The notes beneath the pieces are model-generated. The model saw only the letters and a program-made list of their open reading frames with translations, did not search any database and was not told the DNA's origin. A stretch of 64,000 nucleotides of DNA from Carettochelys insculpta (taxonomy: Eukaryota > Chordata > Testudines > Carettochelyidae). Of the stretch, positions 1-10,526 are shown in pieces. Both the position numbers and the translations under genes were made by a program. The stretch spans positions 43,828,001 to 43,892,000 of the forward strand of contig NC_134147.1 of the NCBI RefSeq assembly GCF_033958435.1, in the 5' to 3' direction. Each line of letters starts with the position of its first letter. The stretch's first letter is position 1.

Positions 1-3000
1 CCCAGCTGGGCTAGAAATTGGTAAAAGTAAGAGCCGCCCAGGGAGCCCAGCTGCTGTGGGGAGTAATGGAACATCCGCTTGCCCTGTGTGGCCTCTCCTC
101 TGCAGGTAGGGACATGCACTGGAGGCTGCTTCTGGGCACCTGGGGCTGCCCACAGCCATGCAGAGTCCCTGGGGGGCTGTAGCCATGACCCAGCTCTAGC
201 TTCCACCCTGACTAGGAGGCAGAACCTTGAGGGGCAGGCAGGTGGTGGGGAGCAGCAGAGGAGGAACAGGGGTGAGGGCCACCCAAGATGGCAGGGCTCC
301 TGCATATGTCCAGCTCTTGAAGGTGGCCGCACTGTTCCCTGTCAAGGCCAGGCCAAACCTGAGCAGCGCTGCAATCACACATGACAGGTTATAACCCTGG
401 GGAGGGAAGCTGGGCCCAGCACTAGGGGAAAAGAGCCACAGGGAACCACTTTTGTGGAGTGAATTTTTTTTCTTTGTGTTTCCTTGCATTTATGAAAAAC
501 ACGACCTTTGCTGCGAAGTGTCTCCCTAGCTGGTTGTCACAGGGCTCTTCAGAGTGGTCCTGTCCATAGGGCAACCACCCCTCACCTTGCTCTTTGGGTG
601 GGGGGGACGACTATTTTGGGAAGGGTGTAGAGAGGGTGGAACAGAGGCAGCAATTCAAGCAGGGGGAAGAGGTAGTCAGGTGTGAAGTCGGGGGCTGAGG
701 GGTAGATATTTTCAGTGTGAGCTTTCTCCCCCCCATATATTTATTTGCCTTTATTTAACTAAGAAGTAAAATCAGGAGCTTTATTTCTTAACCCGAAGTC
801 AAATAATTTCATATTTCTTGCAAACAGTCAAGGAAAAATCTATTGTGTTCTGTGTGGAGCTGCAGTTACACAAAGGATGTGCTTGTGGCTGATAAATATT
901 TCTCACTACAGTATGTTGGATCACCTCCATTGGTTCATCTGTGGCCAGCGTCCCATTCATTGTCCACTAAAAATTGCAGTTTTCTGTTTATTTCAGAGAA
1001 AATTCCCCGCTAAACTGAAGGTGTGGAAGAGGTTACGATTCCCCAAACGTTTGCATTTCTTTTGTGACTCGGGAGTTTTCCTTTAGGCAAAACCTGTTTC
1101 TTTCCTTATGCTTTTTCTCCCTGTCCTGATTTCTGTCTCTCACTCTGGGTAACGCCTTCAGGGTTTGAATATATATATGTATCCCCCAGACTGTTGATTG
1201 TCAGGATCATGTGATTTTTCTCAGTGGGTGATGTGAAAGCCTTGTTTATCCAAATGCCATGTGGAGGTGGGCGGGTGCTTGCCAGCGGGACAGAGGGACA
1301 GGAGAAGCTTGCCTCACAGAAGAGCTGGAGTGTGAATAGCTCACATTGACTGAACTGTCTAACTGGGCAGGACAGCTAATTTGCTGTGCTTGTGGGGTTG
1401 ATAAAGGAAGCAGCTGCTGGTTAAGTGCAGGCTCAGATGCATGTAGATGAGACTGTGGACTGCAAAAGAGATCCAAGTAGATTTTTTTTTTATTTCCCCT
1501 TTTTACATTTCCTCCGGATTCTCTACCTCTTGCTCCCATGAAGTTGCACTGAATCAGGTAAACTATTTTAGTTCTTTTCCTGTGTTTTGTCTTTCCTGGT
1601 CATAGTGATGGGTGGGTGGATGGATGGATGAATGAATGAGTGAATGAATGAATGAGATCTGTGCAAGGATGCCAGGAGGAGCTACCTTGAAAGCACACAG
1701 ATATTTTTGCTCTTCTCTTCCAGCTGACGGTGGTAATGGTTTTAAAACTGCAGCCATGATACATGGGCAGTTCTCCCTTCCCCCCACCCTTTTAATTTTG
1801 CTGTGCTCTAAATAAAGCTCAGTCTGGTATTTCTCATTTGTATCTGTCGATGCACCAGCCAGCCATGTTTTTCATGTGATTATCTACACTGTGCTAGCTC
1901 TTGCTGGGGTCCTCCTTTCGGTGTCAGTCCCTTTGCAGCTCTTACTGTAGGAAAGGAAAAATATATCCACCCTCTGTGGCTTGCATTTTGGTGGGGGCGG
2001 GGGAGGAGCTGTTTTAAAGGGGTTTACTTGGAAGTAGGGGGAGGATGGGAGATGATTTTAAACCTCCCCCCCGTTCTCTACATTTGGCTAGTTTTGCTTA
2101 ATGAGAGGTTCGGGGCTCCCCTCTCCCCCCTCTCCCATTTGCTTATATTTTTTCAAAAGTGTTGTTTGAATAAAGCTGGGGCTCAGATGGAGAAAATGGA
2201 GAAGCAGAAAGGATGAAAAGGATGGCCTTTTGTGTCATGCTCTATTGTGCAGCTTCCCCACCCCCCGAAGGCTCCACTCGAGAGCACCAGCAGTTGTTCG
2301 TTAACTGCCCAGTGCCTGCAGAAACAGCCTTCCAGAATGGAGGGGCTGAAAGGAGGCTGCTTGCAATCCGTCTGAGAAAGATGTTCAACGGGATTCAAAA
2401 TCTGCAGACTGGAAAATGTTGCATGATTTCACTGAATGTGTACTACCTGCAGGGATTAACCCTGTGTGCCAGCAAGTCTCTCTTTCTCTGCCCCTCCAGT
2501 TGCCTCTTGCTTGAAGAGGCGCTGACTTCTGTAGCAAACCGCAGCACAAGTTTTGTAGAATGGCAGGGTTGCCTTTTTAAGAAAAACCTTGCGTGTTTGA
2601 TTTCTGTTTGAAGACAGTGTTAGGAGATGTTACGTTAACCCTTACTTTAAGGTCTGTTAACTACCAGGCTACACATTCCTGCCTGTGACTTGCATGCAAT
2701 CACTCTGAATGTTTTTGATACTCTCCAGGCCATGTTTCCATCCCAAATGCATCTTTAGTCAGCATGGAAGGGTTGTGTTCCTTGGGTGCCAAGGGTAGGC
2801 GATGGCACAGCAGAGCAATGATGGTTAATTTGGGTTCTGTTGCTGCTGGCGGTGTCTTCCTGGAACAGCTCTTTTAACCACAAGTAGAGACAAAGCTTTT
2901 GTATGGAATGAAGCTGCTTCACAAATAATTTCTGTTAATTTCTCAAACAGAATTCTGTGGTGTGACTAAATATGGGGAATTTTAAACCAGGTCTTTGCAA

Positions 3001-5052
3001 GAAATTGCAGGTCCTCTCTTTATGAAGTCTAAGATTCCTTGGGCAGCTAACGTCAAACTTTTGCTTTATAGGTCTTGATTACTTTGTGGGTGTTGCATTA
3101 ATGTAGCTACACTGGTATAAGCCCCTTCTGCAGGGCTTGCACTGGTGCACCTTTCCTCTGTTTCAAATGCTGCTTCTTTGGAAGTAAGCACGTACCTGAA
3201 AAATATAAATTTGACTCCCTGGCATTTTAGAAGTTGATTGTCATTGTGTGGAACGGCTTATGGGAGAACTTCAGTGTCTTTGAGTTTGTCGCGGTTTCTA
3301 AGAGCCAGTTTTGTAATTGGTGTGTTACTAGCCCTAAAGCCCTAAATATAGTAAATGTCTGGAGACCTGGCTGTCTGAGATAGATACCACCTCTCTCTCT
3401 CTCTCTCAGCTCTGTTTCAGTTGTTGCAGATGTTGATGCCCTAAGATACAGTCGTTCCAAAAGGGAATGAACTGATGCCAATATTTTCTGGGGAGCGGGG
3501 GATCCCCGACTCTGACAACATCCTCTCTCCCCTTGTTCCATCAGCGCCTAGGTTTTTTGACAATCAGTGATGTTGCAGGACTACTCTGTTTTCCTGTGCT
3601 CTGCCAAGAGAGCTGGTGAGAGAGATGGTTTAATCACAGAAAGGAACTTGTTATTGTGTTGACTGACATTATTTCATGGCGATGGGCATGTGGCGTTTTT
3701 AAAAATTCTCAGTTTTATACATATTTTTAAAAGTTTGTACAAGCAACTGAAGTAGATTTTTTTTAAAAATTCAGATGTATACAAAAAAAGAATGGCACTT
3801 AAAACTGAGTATGTATTGTCCATCCTACAACTTGGGAATCTTAGGTGTGTGATTTGTATTTAAAGCGATCTGCAGCTGAAAACTCATCATTCTCTTGATA
3901 GTTAATGAAAATTGTTATTGACTATTAACAAAAATCTGGTGTCTGATAGAGCTTGCATTAAATAGCAGCTATTGTGTTTTATTTACTTTTTAAATTCCAT
4001 TTAATTTTTGCATGTGTTTTCTGTCTATGTTTGCCAAGGAAGAAATCAACTGACAAGGCCTGGGAAACAATGAAATTGACTATGCAGAAATGCAAATGAC
4101 AAACGCACGTAACAAAAAAAAAAAAAAGTTGAGAAAAATAAATTAAAAATGAAAATATATTCTTCCTTACAAACTCTTTTCAGTTTTAATAAGCTTAGGT
4201 GTCATCACTCCTGCAGAGAGAGGAGTGATTTCCCATTTAACAACAATACTTTTAAAGTATTTCTCTTCTGTTTGCCTTTAACATTTGTGTATGGATAACA
4301 TGATGTCCAAACCAGTCTGTAATCTAGTGTGCTGCTGATTTAGGTGGACTTATACCCCACTTGGAAGAAACTGGCCTTCCTGTGACATCTCTTCCTAAGT
4401 GCTGTAGGGCAAGATGGTCACATTCACCTCATTTTCCTTGTAACAATAGATTCCCTATTCAAAATTCCTTAGCTGTGCCTGAAAAAGAACTCCACAGGTT
4501 TGCAGTTATAATTGCACATCAAGAAGGTCTGCCGTATAGCTTGCTGCTCTGCTTAAATTCCCCAACTTAACCAGATAACTTGTGATACCATCTGTTCCAT
4601 TCCACAGTCTGTAAAAATGGTTCCTTTCACAGAGTAAAACTTCATTAAGAGACCGAGGTTATGGTACCTCGCTCCCAGCGAATGAACACAGTCCTCCTCC
4701 TCCATTTCCTTCTGACTGACTTCATGAAAGGATATCCCTTTTATTTGTAAGGAGTGGGAGTTCTCAATCCTGTGTTATCAAAGATGTTAAAACAGAAACA
4801 TGAGTGGGTCTAACCCTGTCTCAGAACAGAATAATATATATCCATCTGAGTTTCTGGTGTTACAGAACAGTGTTCCTTCCTATTTCATTTCTTCGAAGTA
4901 GCAGAGGTTGGTCCTATGCTAATCATTTGTGTGGTCCTGGAGTTTCTTTGTATTCAGTGGACACTGATAGCCCCTATGCAGTGCGTAGGAAGGACAGATG
5001 CCTGCTGTTTTCTCTGTCTATGTCAACACAGCAGCATGATTTTGAAATAAGT
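1..5052. other. Low-copy intronic sequence, no gene
   Basis: Short ORFs on both strands lack splice context or similarity to anything recognised. Simple repeats are the (GGAT/GAAT)n tract at 1611-1655, a CT run near 3395-3410 and an A run near 4115-4128. No clear transposon ends were seen. A low-level signal near 3100-3160 resembles MITE-like sequence but has no readable terminal repeats. Confidence 0.5.
1611..1655. repeat. Tetranucleotide microsatellite (GGTG/GGAT/GAAT)n
   Basis: The tract passes from GGTG to GGAT to GAAT units over about 45 bp, which is a compound microsatellite with unit drift. Confidence 0.85.
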
Positions 5053-5082
5053 CAGGGGTGTGCAAAATGGGGCCAGGCCTCC

Positions 5083-5115
<33 letters not shown>

Positions 5116-5423
5116 TTTCATAAGGGGGCGGGGAGAGCAACATGATCAGCTGCTGCATCTCAGGCTATTCCATCTAATTAAAAATGTTGAAATATGTTAC
5201 TGGTTTTATGTCTGTGTATTCATATTTATATACAGAGTCATAAAGTTTTTGTGTTCTGCACACTTATTTTCTGACACGTGCTGAAAGTGGGTTTTGGGTT
5301 TTTTTTTCCGTAAGAACATAACATAAATTTCCTTTGGTTTGGATTCCATTAGACAGGCTGGGGGGCCTCGCCAACTGCAGAGATGAAAAGTGGGGCCCAA
5401 CATAAAAAGTTTGCTCACCCCAG
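5053..5423. mobile_element. Non-autonomous hAT-like element
   Basis: It starts CAGGGGTGTGCAAA and ends TTTGCTCACCCCAG, giving imperfect terminal inverted repeats of the CAGGGGTG type common to hAT elements. The flanks AAATAAGT and AATAAGCT are similar but not an exact 8-bp duplication. Inside is a (TG)n-(GA)n microsatellite at about 5083-5115. No transposase ORF remains, so it would need a helper to move. Confidence 0.65.
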
Positions 5424-5812
5424 AATAAGCTATTCCAGAAGAGGTTTTCTGGAATAGCTTATTTCAAAATAGTCAGTCTACATACACAATGCATATTGAA
5501 ATAGCGTTTAGCTACCTCAAAATTGAGCATCTACACACAATGGAGCCTATTTTGGATGAGCACCATTAGAAACACAATATCTGATTTCAAAATAGCCCCT
5601 CTTCCCTGTCTATACAACCCCTGTTCGAAAATACCTATTTTGAGAGCTGGTGCTATTCCTCGTAGAGAGGGGTTTACAGAATTCAAAATAAGTCATCTGC
5701 TATTTCGAAATTATTTTGAAATAATGGTTTTGCTGTGTAGATGCTCACAAAGGTTTTTTGTAATAGCAGCTCTTATTTCAAAATAACTTTTCAGTGTAGA
5801 CACACCCTGTGG
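5424..5812. mobile_element. AT-rich foldback MITE (TTTCGAAATA family)
   Basis: The left end folds back: GAATAAGCTATTCCAGA at about 5423-5439 is matched by TCTGGAATAGCTTATTTC at about 5448-5465. The body repeats motifs such as ATTTCGAAAT and TTTCAAAATA on both strands. The right end, AGTGTAGACACACCCTG near 5793-5809, looks like a terminal repeat of sauropsid MITEs that begin with GTCTACACT. No coding capacity. The superfamily is unclear. Confidence 0.55.
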
Positions 5813-6079
5813 ATGCCATAATTCTTCAGTTTAGTTCCAGACACTGCTTTTGTTTTTTCTTTAATGTTTGTTTAGGGTCCTGAGTGGAAAGTCTTACTGC
5901 AGGAAAAAAACAAATTAATTGGGCGTCCTTGCTCAAGAAACTGTTTTCCTCTCGTTATGGATTTTCATTGATCATGCTATCTTTTAATGTCATTGTAGTG
6001 TTAATTCATTGAACTAGTGCTGATGACCTGGAGGTACAGATTAAGCAGGGATCCTGCTCTCCCGCTTCCATTTTAGCCG

Positions 6080-6083
<4 letters not shown>

Positions 6084-6119
<36 letters not shown>
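6084..6119 (+). repeat. Poly(A) run of 36 bases
   Basis: 36 consecutive A residues are followed by GGGGGC. No AATAAA hexamer or recognisable retrocopy lies just upstream, so this is a homopolymer tract rather than a supported retroposon tail. Its exact length is prone to slippage and sequencing error. Confidence 0.9.
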
Positions 6120-6122
<3 letters not shown>

Positions 6123-7282
6123 GGCTTCACACAAGGGAAATCAGCATAATAGTTTTCTCTAAAATATTATCTGTATGTAAATACCTGGTATTGTTTTTTC
6201 TTAACAGTCCAAGTAGAAATGCATTTCCAGACCCTGTATAATGAATGCATTAGGTGAAGCAAGGAGAGCTCTAGTAAACGTTGTCCTGCTTTTTTTCTTA
6301 CTTTCCTCTTTTTTCATGAAGCATCTATGAACAATATTGAGGATTCAGGGAACGTAGGGCAATGCAAGCCATCAGAATTCCACTGCACACCCTGCAGATC
6401 GTGATCATAAAATATTAAACTAAGCCCTGCAGATCAGAGCTTCCTTCTCACATTGAAAAAGCACATTTTCCAAATTAAAATATTTGTAAGCTGCAATTAA
6501 CGGGGACAGCTGACTGGTCCTTTTCTGAAGGAAATTTTGGTTTGGTTTCATGGTGTATTCACAGGAGCATACTGGACACTAGTTTTCAGGTGGTTTAAAA
6601 CAATCGGTTTGCTTTTATGTTTATGCTAACTAATGATTACAGTTCTCTTCCAGCCAACCAATTCAGTTGTTTAGCTAGCACGACAGTTTTATCCCATGAT
6701 ATGTTAACAATTTCTACACTGATAAATCCTTTAGCGCTCAATATTTCTCTTTACCCAGAGTTTGAACTCAAAAGAATTATCTAGGTGCATTGTAAGGCAG
6801 AGATCATTTTAAGGTAATTCATGTCTACCCCTCTGATACTTATCAGATTTGTTGACACCTTCTATTTCGAATCGTCCTCTTATAACAACATCTGTGGTGT
6901 TCCAATTTGGCAGGCTAATGAGTCATCAGTATATAGAACTTATATTGTGATGCAGATTTATTTCATAATATATACGATATCCCTTGGGCTTTGTATTGTC
7001 ATTGTCATTTTATTTATGGCTGTCAATGCAATGCTGAGCTGCTAATTCCTGTTTATTAGACCAATACATCCTGAAAATGCAGTATGGTGGAAGCATGTAA
7101 TTTATTACACATAAATAGCTACTTGGTGTTTCATGCTGCTGCTATTTGTTGTGTGCTGTGATGCCTGATAATCATTGCTAGACAGTTAACTGTGATTATT
7201 ACTCCTCTTTCTGTTCTATTTGTGTTCCCATGGTCCCCACCTCTATCCTTTAAATTTATTTTAAAAATATGACACTTCATCA
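6120..7282. other. AT-rich intronic sequence, no gene
   Basis: Nothing recognisable apart from short chance ORFs. The 74-codon ORF at 6821-7045 is hydrophobic because it is AT-rich; it has no gene context. Confidence 0.5.
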
Positions 7283-7440
7283 GAGGGGTAACCAGGTTAG
7301 TCTGTTTCTGCAGAAACAAGAATCCTTGTGGCACCTTAAAGACTAACTCATTTATTTGGGCATCAGCTTTTGTTTTACCCAAAAAAGATTATGCACAAAT
7401 AAATGTGTTAGTTTTAAGGAGCCACAGGATTCCTCATGGT
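7283..7440 (-). mobile_element. Foldback copy of the GTTAGTCT retroposon family
   Basis: The left part (7277-7355) is the family 3' end in antisense, from CAGAGGGGTAACC through GGTTAGTCTGT to GTGGCACCTTAAAGACTAAC. The right part (about 7385-7430) repeats the same region in the opposite sense: GCACAAATAAATGTGTTAG, then GAGCCACAGGATTCC. The unit therefore contains two inverted arms. Target duplication is not convincing here. The family is non-coding and widespread in sauropsids; its exact class (SINE or LINE tail) is uncertain. Confidence 0.7.
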
Positions 7441-9494
7441 TATTACAAGCCACGTAACTAACAAAATGACACCAATTCTTTACCAGGTTCATTCCCTTGT
7501 GTTTTGTTTTCCACGCCCTATGCTTTGTGTCTTTACTTGCAAATCTTCAAGGATGGAATGGGAATTGTCTTTTGTATGTTTGTTCAGAATCTAGTATGGT
7601 TCATCTCTGATCCCATTAGGGGCTTTAGGGAGCTCCATCATAGACTTGTTAGTTTATGATGATGATTATTTATTTATTTAAGTAAAACAGTTCAAGCAAG
7701 GAATGCCATGTGCAATTGAAGTTCCCTTAGTTTTTTCCATTTTCCAAGTCTAACTACCCAAATCCAGATGAGCTTTGCACAAAATGTGCTTAAAGTAATG
7801 TTCTGCTTACACTTGTGATTTTATTTTGCCAAGTAATAACGTTCACTTTAAAGTGCACTCATGTTTCTAAAAGTTTGCTCAAATTAGTACTGAATTTTAA
7901 TTAATATTTTCTTTTTCTGGTGTTACTTTGAAAAGGCAATATTATTTGGAAGCAAAGAGCTCTAGTATGCAACCAAGTAATTATGATACTCAGAATGTTG
8001 AGCACAGTAAAGATTAGTGCACAGCAGTGTTGCAGTATAATAAATCAAACGCAAAGAGAGATCCAGAGACTTCATTTCAGAATAGAGAGTTCAAGCAGGC
8101 TATGTTCTAGCAAAGGTATTTAGTTATATCTGTTAGTTTAACTGAGCTTCTACAGCAGTAGTTTTCAATCTCTGGTCAGCAGAACCCCATCTAAAGGGCC
8201 CACAATAGGTAACTGAAAATAAAGTTTCTGATCCCAGAAAAGGCACTCTTTTTTTCCTGAACAATCAGAAGTCTGTGTTTTCCTCCGTCTAAGTGTTTTT
8301 TTCTTTTTCTATACAATAGATAGTACTTCAATAAATGAAGAATTTGCTATTTTGAAAATGGATTTAGCTGGTCTTTAAAAAAAAAAAATCCACCACTATG
8401 CATACAAGATCATTTTTATATAGATACAGATATCCACACTACGAATCTCTGTAGCAGCATAGGAATGAATTATCCATGCTGTGAATCAGCATGCTTTTAA
8501 ATAGCAACTTAAACGGTAAATTCTTAACAGTTTCAAAGAAGCCCTTGATGATTAAATGAGTCGGAAATGTGTTTTTACACATGTATGTTAAAAATGGAGT
8601 CTTAGTAGTGACTTCGTAGTCAAGTTAATAAATTAGTTTGCTATTGTTACAAGCAGTCCACCCCTCCATATCACAACTTCCTCAAAACTGCTTTTTTTAC
8701 TTAACATTTCTCCATGCATTACATTCCAGTAATTTTCCTGGATTTTTCTTTCAAAGCTTGGGTTTCATTGGACAAACTTCCCCCCCACCCCTTGGAGAAA
8801 AATGGACTTTGCTTTTGAAAAAGTATTACAGCGTTATTTTAAGAAAAGAGTACTATCTCAAAACCAGGTTGGTAATAAACACAGTATTTCTTTGTTCACT
8901 GTGAAGCTTTGAACATTTTGGGTTATTCTCTGGATGTTAGCACATAAGTATATTTCTAGTTCCATTACTTCTGAAAATATAAACCAATCTCCAGGACGAA
9001 TGTTTGTCCTATTATGGCCCTTCCATCCCTAGTGTAATGGGCCTATTCTACCCAACATCTCAAGTATACAACAGCCCTTTCATATTGTGGTTCCTGAGAG
9101 ATTTGCCGGCTTTCCTTGCTGTAAATGGAAATGATAATGAAGCAGAGGTATCCCTGTGAGTGTGTGTGAGAGAGGGGGAGAGAGAGAGAGTTTTTGAGTT
9201 TGTGGTGACTGGTTATGTAGCTATCAGAGTGTTAAAACCAAAACAAATGAGTCAGAGCAAAATTTCAAAAGTGACTGATTACCTATTTTCTCTGTAAGTG
9301 TTAGTGGCTGTGTTATCCCTTTCAAAATAAAAGTTGTATAAAATTCAGTTTCCCCCTCAACAGTAATTGTGTTACATTTGGAGACTAAACTCAGTTACTG
9401 AACTGTGAAATAGAGGGATTTAAATGCTGCTGTAAGTGAAAACGCTCAGTGCATTGGGACTATGGGGTCTTTCCTGAAAAGTCTCCATAATAAA
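7441..9494. other. Intronic sequence, no gene or clear repeat
   Basis: Apart from a TG/GA tract at about 9157-9190 and small A runs, nothing was recognised. Short ORFs are isolated and lack splice context. Confidence 0.45.
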
Positions 9495-9680
9495 CTTGGA
9501 CCACATGAGTTCTGATTCTATTACTTGGAGCAAGTTGTTGATCCTACATGAACGAGTCTGTCCCCATCTGTAAGGTGAGGATAAAAATTCTCTGAGTGTT
9601 CTAAGGGTTAATTATGTTTGTTTGTATTATTAACTGCTTTAAAGATTAAAAATGCTTTGTAAGTATTGCTGGTGCTAGCT
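9495..9680 (+). repeat. MIR-like SINE remnant
   Basis: The core CCCATCTGTAAGGTGAGGAT is followed by GGGTTAATTATG and a tail ending in AATGCTTTGTAAGTATTGC. This order matches the 3' half of the ancient tRNA-derived MIR family. It is strongly diverged, as expected of an element fixed before the amniote radiation. Confidence 0.6.
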
Positions 9681-9879
9681 CCTAGTTCAGCTGGACAGTC
9701 ACAAAGCGTTCATACCAAGTCTGATATTTTTTTCCCCTAAGGTGCTGAGTAATAATCCAACTCTGAAATCCAGGAAAGCAGGGACTGCTCAGCACTTTGG
9801 AAGATCTGTCCCATACCATGTGGCATGTTCAAAACACTTGATAGTGCAAAGCTAATTAAGCTGTGCAAAAGCACTGTGA

Positions 9880-9965
9880 GATACATAGGTGAACAGTAGC
9901 ATCCCCATTTCACAGCAGAAACCATGGCAGAGCTGTGAAGGCACTAGCCCAGGGTCACATTGGTC
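9880..9965 (-). repeat. MIR-like remnant, reverse orientation
   Basis: The order CATCCCCATTTCACAG, GGCAGAGCTGTGAAGGCAC, CCCAGGGTCACA matches the reverse complement of MIR. It is short and diverged, so an L2-type origin is also possible. Confidence 0.45.
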
Positions 9966-9984
9966 GTGGCCACACCAGCTCCTC

Positions 9985-10115
9985 CTTTCAGAAGGGCTGT
10001 GGTAATGTGGCCCTTTGGAATACGCTAATGAGGCACTGCCATGAATATGCAGCACCTCATTAGCATAATGACTGTCATGTGGGCTTCGAAACTGCCAGTC
10101 TAGCCCTGTGTCAGT
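9985..10115 (-). mobile_element. MITE fragment with conserved hairpin
   Basis: GCTAATGAGGCACTG and CAGCACCTCATTAGC form a near-perfect stem around an 11-base loop at about 10025-10065. The same hairpin occurs in the element at 30037-30242, and GCTTCGAAACTGCC here matches the start of that element in reverse. Both ends of this copy are worn. Confidence 0.6.
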
Positions 10116-10221
10116 CTGTAGTCTGAAGAAGCGCAGTGGGGTAGGGGAGAATGGAAAGAATCTTTAAATCAGAGTGTTTCCTTTGTTTCAAAGGCTGCCT
10201 AGTTCTGAGGGTATTCAAATA

Positions 10222-10524
10222 CAGGTTGAACCGCTCTTTTCCGGCACCCTTGGAACCTGATCAGTGCTGGATGAGAAAATTTGCCAGACAATGAGAGGTC
10301 AGTATTGTCTAGCAGCATCACTAATGCTTCCATTGCTTGCTGGGCTCTTAGAAGACATTTAGGGGTAAATTACAGCTAAATAACAGCCCAGAATATTGAG
10401 CCGCGGGATTGGTGGCTGAAAACAAACTTAATGGGAAACATGGCCACACCCAAGATAACTAAAACTGTGTCGGATTGTGGATGTTGTCTGATGAGAGAGT
10501 TCTCTATTAGAGAGGTTCAACCTG
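10222..10524 (-). mobile_element. TA-flanked MITE, ACAGGTTGAACC family, copy 1
   Basis: Terminal repeats CAGGTTGAACC and GGTTCAACCTG are exact inverted complements over 11 bp, with TA on both sides (10220-10221 and 10525-10526). A TA target duplication places it in the Tc1/mariner/pogo group. There is no transposase ORF. Its interior matches the copies at 26778, 33912 and 61003 in the opposite orientation. Confidence 0.85.
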
Positions 10525-10526
10525 TA

